This document shows, piece by piece, positions 28,475-35,971 of a stretch of DNA of 64,000 nucleotides. The translations under genes were made by a program, and so were the position numbers. The notes beneath the pieces are model-generated. The model was not told the DNA's origin. It ran no database searches and saw only the letters and a program-made list of their open reading frames with translations. Each line of letters begins with the position of its first letter. Position 1 is the first letter of the stretch. Location: positions 4,849,534 to 4,913,533 of the forward strand of contig NZ_CP074570.1 of assembly GCF_019900845.1 (NCBI RefSeq), in the 5' to 3' direction. This stretch comes from Paraneptunicella aestuarii (GTDB lineage: Bacteria > Pseudomonadota > Gammaproteobacteria > Enterobacterales > Alteromonadaceae).

Positions 28475-28504
28475 ATGTGTATAAAGTGTCACATTTATAC
28501 ACAT
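28475..28504. promoter_or_regulatory. Palindromic operator upstream of vapBC
   Basis: Perfect 11-bp arms (ATGTGTATAAA/TTTATACACAT) with an 8-base, itself near-palindromic, centre. It lies 42 bases before the vapB start, where VapB-VapC complexes usually bind to autoregulate. Confidence 0.7.
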
Positions 28505-28545
28505 AAAAACCTGAATTCAGGTTAACTATATCGGTACGGGCAGTT

Positions 28546-28749
28546 ATGAGAACCAACATTATTATCGACGACCAACTTATGGCCGATGCCTTGAAATACA
28601 GCGGCTTAACAACAAAAAAAGAAGCGGTTGAACAAGCACTCACCCTTATGGTGAAATTGAAAAAACAGGAACAAATAAGGAAGTTTAGAGGTAAATTGCA
28701 ATGGGATGGCAATCTGGACGATTCAAGAACATCAGGCAAAACACTATGA
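28546..28749 (+). CDS. vapB: VapB-type antitoxin
   Basis: 67 residues. The N-terminal MRTNIIIDDQLMADALKYSG is a ribbon-helix-helix DNA-binding segment; the C-terminal part is charged and binds the toxin in this family. Its stop overlaps the PIN toxin start by four bases (ATGA). The usual role is to neutralise VapC and, with it, repress the operon. Confidence 0.9.
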   Translation: MRTNIIIDDQLMADALKYSGLTTKKEAVEQALTLMVKLKKQEQIRKFRGKLQWDGNLDDSRTSGKTL

Positions 28750-29138
28750 TTCTAGTCGATTCATCAGTTTGGATTGACTATTTCAACGGCAACATCACAC
28801 CACAAACAGATTATTTAGACGCCGCATTAGGTCACAACGAAATTATCATGGGTGATCTTATTTTGTTGGAAATTCTGAGCGGCTTTAGACTCGATAAAGA
28901 CTACAACACCGCAAAAGAGCTCCTCACCGCGCTAGACCTTCACTCACTATGCAATCCTGAATTGGCGATAAAAGCCTCTGAATACTATAGAACTCTGCGA
29001 AAAAAGGGTATTACTATCCGGAAAACCATCGACATTATCATTGCAACATACTGCCTGGAAAATGATGTCCCGCTGTTACACTCAGACAAAGATTTTATTC
29101 CCTTCATCGACCTGTTCTCGCTGGAAAGCCTTGTTTAA
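28746..29138 (+). CDS. vapC: VapC-type PIN-domain toxin
   Basis: 131 residues. A PIN ribonuclease with the acidic residues in place: MILVDSSVW (D5), LLEILSG, TIDIIIATYC and HSDKDF. Family members cleave tRNA or rRNA and stop translation. The open frame extends back to 28701, but the ATG at 28746 overlapping the vapB stop gives the normal N-terminus. Confidence 0.92.
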   Translation: MILVDSSVWIDYFNGNITPQTDYLDAALGHNEIIMGDLILLEILSGFRLDKDYNTAKELLTALDLHSLCNPELAIKASEYYRTLRKKGITIRKTIDIIIATYCLENDVPLLHSDKDFIPFIDLFSLESLV

Positions 29139-29232
29139 GAATTCCAGAATACTTCATCAAGCTATGGATGCCGACACCGACTTCTATTAACATCGCAATT
29201 CCAAATCTATAAGAACAACAAGGCTCTACACC

Positions 29233-30648
29233 ATGAACAATCAGGATTTTCGCAAACACGCCCATGAACTCGTCGATTGGATTGCTGACTACATGGAAAA
29301 CGTGCGTGAATATCCGGTACGTTCACAGGTAAAACCCGGCGATATCGCGGCACAAATTGCCGACATACCACCTGTTGCAGGTGAATCCTTTGAAAGCATT
29401 TTCAGTGATTTTCAAAATGTCATTATGCCGGGTATCACTCATTGGCAGCATCCACGCTTTTTTGCTTACTTTCCAGCCAACAGCACACCGGAAAGCCAGT
29501 TGGCAGAAATGTTGATCTCAGCTCTCGGTGTAAACGGTATGCTGTGGGAAACCTCTCCAGCGGCCACCGAATTGGAAGAGAAAACCATGAAATGGTTGGG
29601 GCAAATGGTCGGTATTCCCAATAATTGGTCTGGCGTAATTCAAGACACCGCTTCCAGCGCGACGTTCTGTGCGATTTTAGCCGCCCGAGAAAAAGCTACT
29701 AATTTTCACACCAATAAATCCGGTTTATACCAACAAGCGCCTTTGAAATTTTACGTCACCCGTGAAGCTCATTCTTCCATTGAAAAGGCTATGAAAATGG
29801 CAGGACTCGGCAGCGAACATATTCACTTTGTTGCCACCACCGACGATCACAGCATGGACACAAAAGCACTTGAACAAGCGATTCAGAAAGACCGATCAAA
29901 AGGCTTTGTTCCAGCAGGTATTATTGCCTGTATCGGCGCAACGGGAATGGGCGCTATCGACCCACTTGAGCAAATCGGCAATGTGGCTCGCGAAGAAGGT
30001 TTGTATTTGCATGTCGATGCCGCTTGGGCGGGTAGTGCGCTGATATTGGAAGAATACCAGCATCTCATGAAGGGCATTGAACACGCCGACAGCTTTGTTT
30101 TTAATCCTCATAAATGGATGGGCATTCAATTTGATTGTTCAGCGCACTTTGTTCGCGACAAAGAAACATTAATCCGCACGCTCACCATCATGCCGGAATA
30201 TCTGAAATCCAATCAGGGCGTTACCGACTATCGCGATTGGGGCATTCAACTCGGTCGCAGAATGCGCGCATTAAAAGTCTGGTTTGTCTTGCGCGGGCAG
30301 GGTACGGAACAGATCCAACAACGCATTCGCCAACATATTCAATGGGCTGAAAAACTGGCTGAAACCATCAATAACACCGAAGGCTTTGAGCTTATCACGC
30401 AACCTCGTTTTGCCCTTTTCACTTTTCGAGCCTTATCCAATTCAGGTGATGATGATAATACAGAGAGTAACGAACTCAACGACGCCCTGATAAAAGCTGT
30501 CAACGACGACGGTTTCACCTACCTCACCCGAACCGTTATCAACGGACAAAGCGTGATACGCTGGTCCATAGGCCATACCAACTGCACCTGGGAAGATGTA
30601 GAAAGCAGTTGGGAAAAGGTGAAAGAAAAAGCTAGTAAATTACAGTAA
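29233..30648 (+). CDS. PLP-dependent aromatic-L-amino-acid decarboxylase
   Basis: 471 residues, a group II decarboxylase. The PLP lysine is in FNPHKWMG (K294), with HVDAAWAGS before it and TREAHSSIEKA upstream. Length and motifs match the aromatic amino-acid (DOPA/tryptophan/tyrosine) decarboxylase group, so the likely product is tyramine, tryptamine, dopamine or similar; the substrate cannot be fixed by eye. No transporter or partner gene is adjacent. Confidence 0.9.
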   Translation: MNNQDFRKHAHELVDWIADYMENVREYPVRSQVKPGDIAAQIADIPPVAGESFESIFSDFQNVIMPGITHWQHPRFFAYFPANSTPESQLAEMLISALGVNGMLWETSPAATELEEKTMKWLGQMVGIPNNWSGVIQDTASSATFCAILAAREKATNFHTNKSGLYQQAPLKFYVTREAHSSIEKAMKMAGLGSEHIHFVATTDDHSMDTKALEQAIQKDRSKGFVPAGIIACIGATGMGAIDPLEQIGNVAREEGLYLHVDAAWAGSALILEEYQHLMKGIEHADSFVFNPHKWMGIQFDCSAHFVRDKETLIRTLTIMPEYLKSNQGVTDYRDWGIQLGRRMRALKVWFVLRGQGTEQIQQRIRQHIQWAEKLAETINNTEGFELITQPRFALFTFRALSNSGDDDNTESNELNDALIKAVNDDGFTYLTRTVINGQSVIRWSIGHTNCTWEDVESSWEKVKEKASKLQ

Positions 30649-30701
30649 CCATGCAAGCACTCTTGCAGAATAAGCAGGGTGACTTTAGCGCATCCATGAA
30701 T

Positions 30702-31922
30702 TCAAATGACAGATTCCGGGATCACAGCCTTTAGCCGTTCTAAATCTCCGTCTCCAACGCCATGTTGTTTGAAGTATGTCGGCCATTCAGCGACCAGTTC
30801 TTTGATTTGATTAAGGATTTTCTGGGCTTTAAATGCTTTTAAACCAAAACGGGTTGATTGAGACAACAAATTTTCCTCGCTGCCTAAGCGCCCCTGTTCT
30901 CCTATGCCAAGGCTATGCTGCCTGCTGTTATTGATGGGTAATACATCGTAGGCGGGCGACAAGCGCCAGTGTTTATGAGCGAAAGAATACAGACAGGCAT
31001 GATTTCGAGTATGGTCGTCGGTATTGCCTATCAACACATTGAACACCATGCGGCGATACAGCTCTATTGCATCTTCTGGCTCGGCGCTATGCCTTAATAA
31101 AAACTCCGCGAGGTAGCCGTAGCTGTATTGTTGGGTTAGTGCCCTGTCGTTAACCCTGCTCATATCTATGAGCGCATTGGCACTAATGAAATGATGGTTT
31201 GGTTTTATCGAATCCGTTATTTTTTCGCTCGCCCGATCGAATCGTTCCACTAATAATACATCACCATTGGTTGTTGCTAGCACACGAGTAGGTGCTACCC
31301 TACAACCTGATTCTTTTAACATGCACATACTGGCATGTTCTACTTTTACTTGATTGAACAAATCATCGGCTCGATTAAATTTTGCCAGATATGTTTTACC
31401 CTTGTCGGTAACCGTCGTTTTAGGTCTTGCACCGCCCATACTGGAACCACATTCAAAGGCTTTTTTAGCTTCTGCCGGAATAGCTTCATCGTTAAGGATG
31501 GCATCCTTTGCCTTAAGCAACATAGGCATGTCACCCACATTATTTTTGTTATGTTTAGGTTTTGAAGCCGTGCGAGACAAACTAAAGGTTAGCGCTCCCA
31601 CGCCCATTCCTGCCCCAACCAATAAATATTCCAGCGCATTGCTGGGCTTGGTGTTGTGCAAAGACAAAATCACTTTTTTGCCCCAACTGTCTGGCCCGGC
31701 ATCGCTCAATACACCAAATTGACCATGATGTTCCGTGGTTGTATACAGGGCGTCAGACAATGGCAAGTTGATGGGATCTAACGGAAAAGCATCATCGCGT
31801 TCTAAATAACTTTTTCCATAACGGAATTCGCCAATTCCCCGGTGAGTGTTGAGTGTAACCACTCCACAAATGACAGGTTCATCTTCCAGACCATCAACAA
31901 ACACATAGGCTTTAGAAGTCAT
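30702..31922 (-). CDS. hipA: HipA-family serine/threonine kinase toxin (module 1)
   Basis: About 406 residues. HipA-like kinases phosphorylate translation factors such as glutamyl-tRNA synthetase and induce growth arrest. The Gly-rich loop GSSMGGARPKT, LAKFNRADD, LLVERFDR, the catalytic loop IGNTDDHTRNH and SPAYDVLP are all present, so the kinase looks intact. The ATG at 31922 has GAGGA at the right distance and overlaps the upstream HTH gene by 11 bases; an ATG five codons further up (31937) is less likely. Confidence 0.9.
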   Translation of the reverse strand: MTSKAYVFVDGLEDEPVICGVVTLNTHRGIGEFRYGKSYLERDDAFPLDPINLPLSDALYTTTEHHGQFGVLSDAGPDSWGKKVILSLHNTKPSNALEYLLVGAGMGVGALTFSLSRTASKPKHNKNNVGDMPMLLKAKDAILNDEAIPAEAKKAFECGSSMGGARPKTTVTDKGKTYLAKFNRADDLFNQVKVEHASMCMLKESGCRVAPTRVLATTNGDVLLVERFDRASEKITDSIKPNHHFISANALIDMSRVNDRALTQQYSYGYLAEFLLRHSAEPEDAIELYRRMVFNVLIGNTDDHTRNHACLYSFAHKHWRLSPAYDVLPINNSRQHSLGIGEQGRLGSEENLLSQSTRFGLKAFKAQKILNQIKELVAEWPTYFKQHGVGDGDLERLKAVIPESVI

Positions 31923-32205
31923 TCGACAATTCCTCATGAGTCTTGCGGACTTTACGGAAACGTTGTTCTCCTTCTAACGATTGTCGTTTTTCAATCACGG
32001 CTAACAGTTCGCCGGACAACCCTAAAAAAACGAGCACATCCAACAAGGCTTTGGAATTAACCCCTTTTCCTCGTTCAATAGCAGAGATAGTGGAACGACT
32101 TAATCCAACTCGTTTACCAAGCTCTTCCTGATCCATGGTAAGCGAACGTGTTTGTTGTACCAGTTCACCAAGAGATTTTAGCAATTCGTCAGTTTTATTA
32201 TGCAT
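31912..32205 (-). CDS. hipB: HipB-family HTH antitoxin (module 1)
   Basis: 97 residues with an XRE-type helix-turn-helix (DQEELGKRVGLSRSTISAIE, about 25-45). It is coupled to the downstream HipA by an 11-base overlap. It is clearly different from the second HipB at 35013, and its upstream DNA has a different palindrome, so the two modules are probably independently regulated. Confidence 0.9.
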   Translation of the reverse strand: MHNKTDELLKSLGELVQQTRSLTMDQEELGKRVGLSRSTISAIERGKGVNSKALLDVLVFLGLSGELLAVIEKRQSLEGEQRFRKVRKTHEELSNDF

Positions 32206-32246
32206 TAAAAAACACTCAGTAATATATTAATGAAGCTTTATAAGCA

Positions 32247-32298
32247 CATTAAATATTGCTTATTATTGAATCAAATATAACACATAAGATATTTAATG
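32247..32298. promoter_or_regulatory. Inverted repeat upstream of hipBA module 1
   Basis: Arms CATTAAATAT (32247-32256) and ATATTTAATG (32289-32298) are perfect complements, and CTTAT/ATAAG extends the symmetry after a 2-base offset. It lies about 40-95 bases before the hipB start in an AT-rich gap of 352 bases that holds no other recognisable feature. It is a candidate HipB binding site. Confidence 0.5.
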
Positions 32299-32557
32299 CA
32301 TGTTATTTCACGCTTAAAATAGAGATGATGGGTGTAATCAAGTCAAAAACAGCATTTCGATAAAACTGCTCTATCATTTTTATTTATTGAAATAACTATG
32401 TTCACAAAATGGAAATCAGATACACGTATCCAATTTATTTAAAATTAATCGTTTCAGATCCCAATAATTATAGATATACAAGAAAAATATTATCCGTTTA
32501 CATGAAGCAAAACTAGACTAGCACCCCTTTTGATTTTGCATTATGTAAAGGTAATTT

Positions 32558-33643
32558 ATGACATTTAGAAAAATTCTGATAGCAGCAGTGAGTCTGCTTT
32601 CCTTTAATGCGGTATCAGCACCGACCATTATATTTAAAGATACCAAGCTACCTACCCAAAGTTCGATTCCCACAGAAACCTTGAACACTAACGGGCAACT
32701 TGCGACCACTGCTCAAAGTGTCTTGAATAACCTGGGTTTAGTGGCAGACCAGATTGAATCGTCATTGCTAAATGAACTGGCTCAGGTGGATGATGATATT
32801 ATCAGTATTGGTGGTATTAACGTTAATTTCGATAAGATAAAAGCCAGCTTCAAGCACAATTCCAGCAATATCAAATTTGAAGTCAATAACATTGGATTTG
32901 GCATTAAAAAAATGAAGTATGACCTTCATGGACTGAAAGGCCTTGTTTGTCCGACCGTTACATTTGATGCCGACCTGGACAAGTTTTGGGTATCCGCCAA
33001 ATACAATTCAACCAGCGGGGACATTTCCAATATCGTTATCGACTATGATGTTAAGTCATATAACAGTTCTTGCAGCGGTATTTTAGGCTTTATCGCTGAT
33101 ACTTTAGGTGTTGACGGCCTGATCATTAATCCTAAAGTGGAAAAAGTCATTGAGAGAGAAATTGATAAGAGAATCGATCTTTCACTGGGCGATTCTGTTT
33201 TCTCTATCAAGAAGTTATACAACAATCTACTCGATAAAATTCAGGGTGTTGTTTCCGAGAAGAACATTGAAATGCTGCAAGTATTTGCGCAAGGCTTGAG
33301 TAAATATGGTCTGGTGTTGGATATTGATATTGATCGATTAACACAAAAACTGTCTTTCACCAGCAGACATTTAGCACCTTCAATTGAACTTGAAGCAAAT
33401 GGACCACACCTCAGTTTTTTTGCTGATTCCATGTTCGGTGCTGATGCCATTATGGTTTACAGAAAGGACTCCGCTACCTCATCAACATTAATAGGTACAT
33501 TCGGTTCTTCTGGACGCATATCTGCTTGTTCGGATGGCATAACTTATCAATTCGTTGCCAAACAGAAAATTATCAGCAACCTGTATGCCTATAGCACACC
33601 GGTTGAAAGAACAATGAACAACTGTGCTTCCGGTTACTATTAA
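32558..33643 (+). CDS. Secreted protein of unknown function
   Basis: 361 residues, not recognised. A signal peptide (about 1-20, ending VSA) is followed by a mostly beta- and helix-mixed domain with four scattered cysteines (VCPTV, SSCSG, SACSDG, NNCASG) that could form two disulfides. No catalytic motif or repeat is seen. Its base composition is more AT-rich than the core genes nearby, and it lies alone between two toxin-antitoxin modules that face the other way, suggesting an acquired segment. Confidence 0.75.
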   Translation: MTFRKILIAAVSLLSFNAVSAPTIIFKDTKLPTQSSIPTETLNTNGQLATTAQSVLNNLGLVADQIESSLLNELAQVDDDIISIGGINVNFDKIKASFKHNSSNIKFEVNNIGFGIKKMKYDLHGLKGLVCPTVTFDADLDKFWVSAKYNSTSGDISNIVIDYDVKSYNSSCSGILGFIADTLGVDGLIINPKVEKVIEREIDKRIDLSLGDSVFSIKKLYNNLLDKIQGVVSEKNIEMLQVFAQGLSKYGLVLDIDIDRLTQKLSFTSRHLAPSIELEANGPHLSFFADSMFGADAIMVYRKDSATSSTLIGTFGSSGRISACSDGITYQFVAKQKIISNLYAYSTPVERTMNNCASGYY

Positions 33644-33678
33644 GAAGCAAACTCATCTTTGAAATAGAAAGAACACAC

Positions 33679-33704
33679 AGGCTACTCATAACAACGAGTA
33701 GCCT
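33679..33704. terminator. Bidirectional terminator between secreted protein and hipA module 2
   Basis: A perfect 9-bp stem (AGGCTACTC/GAGTAGCCT) with an 8-base loop and a short T-rich tail. It overlaps the stop codon of the convergent hipA. Confidence 0.75.
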
Positions 33705-35013
33705 ATTTTCTCTGCAATCGTTTCACCTGCTTTAGAGAATGTTCCACTATATTGTCAGCAATCGCGATAGGGAAATTATCAGGCAACTCACTCAATACTT
33801 TTTTGGCCTGAACTTCAAAACAATCAGCCAACTCATCCATTATTTCCTGCATTCGCTCCTGACTGAACCCGACTTGCTTCGCCGTTGCCAGAAAATGCCG
33901 TGGAAAAATGTCATCTATTCTGTATTTTTTGCCCTTGGAAGCCTTCAATCCCATTGCCAGCTTTAAGTCTCTGATATTTAGCCCAACACCACCCACAACC
34001 GGAAAGGCTGACAGAATGTCGTAGAAAGGCGTTAAACGGTATGCTCCACCTGCTTCAATGAAGAGAGAAAAGTTCTTGGCGTGGCCGTCAGTTGCCCCCA
34101 CTATCCATTGGAACACCTGAAAACGCATAAACGTTTCTCTGTCTTGTAAAGCGTTTTTAGAGCCCATCAGAATATCCATTACATCCGTTATTCCTGCTCC
34201 ACCTTCGCTTTCGTATTTAATGGCCGAAGGCTTGCCTTGAACCTGACAAATATCTTCCTGGGGTAAACGCAATATCCAGTCTTTATTTTTATTCCAGCGT
34301 CGATCAAAACGCTCAACCGCCAAAGCCTTAATATTTCCTACTCTGACAATTTCAACATTCGGCACGCTAAACCCCAACGCACCTGCCAATTTAATACAGA
34401 AATATTCATTTTCTACGCTATCACTCATATCCAGAGTCGCGTCTGGTTGTTTAATCTCACCAATGGGGAGTTTGATAATATGGGTTGTCGCTGTATTCCC
34501 TTTAGGCAAACACCATTTTCCATTTACTTTAAGTAATGCGGTTTTCTCCTGAGCGCCAGCAATGGAAATGCGAAAATCCTGATCTTCCTTCAACATGCCT
34601 AATGGAGCCTGAGCCTTATAAGCTGAAAGAATTCTCGCTAAATGTGCATCATTTAACTCTTCATAATTCAGAGTGTTGTTTTGAAACGACGTTCCTTCCG
34701 GAAGAAGCGTTAATGCACCAACACTGTCTCGTCCTATTTTTTCCAACAAGTCAAATGGCTGTGCAGATTCAGCTTCATAACGTGCAACTACCCGTTGCCG
34801 AATTAAAGGACTATCAGGAAGTAAATTATCAAAATAATTGATGACCTTATCAGAGGTATAGGTATTTTTTCTTAGTGGTAAGGAAAGAGAAACTGGGCGG
34901 CTACGTGGAGACAACAACCATTGCTCACTATAGGTAAATTGATGTGCACCATTCGATAACTTAATCAATTCTCCCACATACTCGTTATTCATGTAGGCCA
35001 ACAGCTTCTTCAT
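33703..35013 (-). CDS. hipA: HipA serine/threonine kinase toxin (module 2, E. coli type)
   Basis: 436 residues, close to the 440 of E. coli HipA. The N-terminal subdomain (LSLPLR, YFDNLLPDS), the autophosphorylation loop region SIAGAQEKTALL, LAVERFDR, the catalytic loop GATDGHAKNFS and TPFYDILSA are intact. The ATG at 35013 overlaps the hipB stop (TAATG), with GAGGA upstream; a TTG two codons earlier is less likely. It resembles E. coli HipA more than module 1 does. Confidence 0.93.
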   Translation of the reverse strand: MKKLLAYMNNEYVGELIKLSNGAHQFTYSEQWLLSPRSRPVSLSLPLRKNTYTSDKVINYFDNLLPDSPLIRQRVVARYEAESAQPFDLLEKIGRDSVGALTLLPEGTSFQNNTLNYEELNDAHLARILSAYKAQAPLGMLKEDQDFRISIAGAQEKTALLKVNGKWCLPKGNTATTHIIKLPIGEIKQPDATLDMSDSVENEYFCIKLAGALGFSVPNVEIVRVGNIKALAVERFDRRWNKNKDWILRLPQEDICQVQGKPSAIKYESEGGAGITDVMDILMGSKNALQDRETFMRFQVFQWIVGATDGHAKNFSLFIEAGGAYRLTPFYDILSAFPVVGGVGLNIRDLKLAMGLKASKGKKYRIDDIFPRHFLATAKQVGFSQERMQEIMDELADCFEVQAKKVLSELPDNFPIAIADNIVEHSLKQVKRLQRK

Positions 35014-35303
35014 TACCAATTATCCTCGTCGTCAATGACATCATTGGCTGCCTTTAATTCATCTCCCGGAGGAAAGGGGAGATGCACTTGCAATACCACT
35101 TCCATGGCCTGAATAATCTTGAACAAGGTTGCCAGCTGAGTTTTGTCGGGGTGATTTTCAAAATTTGAAATCGTGGATTGCTTCACACCAATGCGTTTAG
35201 CAATATCGGTTTGTGTCCACCCTTTCTGCTCCCGATACAGCTTCAGCTTATTCGCTAATTGAACCGGACTATATACACCATCAAGAAATATAAGCATATG
35301 CAT
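35013..35303 (-). CDS. hipB: HipB HTH antitoxin (module 2, E. coli type)
   Basis: 96 residues. The YSPVQLANKLKL start and WTQTDIAKRIGVKQSTISNFE helix-turn-helix are strikingly like E. coli HipB, and the protein ends in Trp (DEDNW), as the E. coli protein does. The stop overlaps the hipA start by one base. Four operators of the exact E. coli form lie directly upstream (35314-35415). Confidence 0.93.
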   Translation of the reverse strand: MHMLIFLDGVYSPVQLANKLKLYREQKGWTQTDIAKRIGVKQSTISNFENHPDKTQLATLFKIIQAMEVVLQVHLPFPPGDELKAANDVIDDEDNW

Positions 35304-35313
35304 AAACCTAATT

Positions 35314-35415
35314 TATCCTTTATAGAGGATAAATCAATAGATATCCCCTGTAAAGGATAAATGGTTCAATATCCCCCAAAGGGGATAATTGCAAAAATAT
35401 CCTCTGAAGGGGATA
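35314..35415. promoter_or_regulatory. Four TATCC-N8-GGATA HipB operators at 28-bp period
   Basis: Perfect copies lie at 35314-35331, 35342-35359, 35370-35387 and 35398-35415; their starts are exactly 28 bp apart. TATCC-N8-GGATA is the known operator of the E. coli HipB dimer. The first copy ends 11 bases before the hipB start codon, so binding should block the promoter or initiation region. Confidence 0.93.
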
Positions 35416-35481
35416 TAGGGTATTCGAAGAGCCACTAGAGAATTCGTTAAAAAAGCAACGCACTATATCCAGCGCATTAAA

Positions 35482-35515
35482 AAAACCCCGAACCAGCTAA
35501 CCGGAACGGGGTTTT
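35482..35515. terminator. Rho-independent terminator in the 35.4-35.5 kb gap
   Basis: A 9-bp stem (AAAACCCCG/CGGGGTTTT) with flanking A and T runs, so it works on either strand. It separates the hipBA operator region from the IS110-type remnant and would stop transcripts coming from the minus-strand genes upstream. Confidence 0.75.
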
Positions 35516-35521
35516 ATTAAA

Positions 35522-35953
35522 TAACCCCATATATGGTCTCCTCCCGTATTGCAAGAATGTATTTTTTGATAACAGGGACAGGTTTGCTGCCATATATGCG
35601 GCCTGTTTATAAAGCTTCTTTATTGTCAGCTTTTGGCCTTGATGTAAAACGCACATTGTGACCTTATCAGCTCGTCGCTCTATTAACCGCTGGGGTTATC
35701 AGGTTTTCACAATGCCGGTTTGACCTGTTATGTCATCTATTAATACAACCTTCGCAATTTGCTGAAGAGAGTTTTACTTTTTAAGCGGGCTGATACTGCT
35801 CGCCAGATACCGTGATTGCCCACGCCATTCTTGCCATTTTATTGGCATAAGCAACACATGCTTTATTGTGTCCTCGTTGAGCCACAAGCCGATTTATCCA
35901 TAAACTTAGAGGATCCGTTTTATGTTTGGCTCTGGAAACCATATATGGGGTTA
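35522..35953 (-). mobile_element. Remnant of an IS110-family insertion sequence
   Basis: The segment is bounded by inverted copies of TAACCCCATATATGGT (35522-35537, and 35938-35953 in reverse complement). Inside it are the C-terminal codons of an IS110-type transposase (35782-35940) and about 240 bases of non-coding DNA after them. In the IS1111 branch of this family the long non-coding end lies downstream of the transposase and carries the bridge-type RNA; whether that applies here is inference. The N-terminal two thirds or more of the transposase is missing. Confidence 0.6.
35781..35945 (-). pseudogene. Transposase C-terminal fragment (IS110 type)
   Basis: About 50 residues are left, with RAKHKTDPLSLWINRL followed by RGHNKACVAYANKMARMAWA. 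This is the Arg/Lys- and Ala-rich ending typical of IS110/IS1111 transposases (transposase_20 region). An open frame continues upstream to 35990 only by chance, into the end of the next gene. No start codon or catalytic DEDD domain is left, so it is a dead fragment. Confidence 0.7.
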
Positions 35954-35971
35954 AATAAAGGCTATGGCTGA

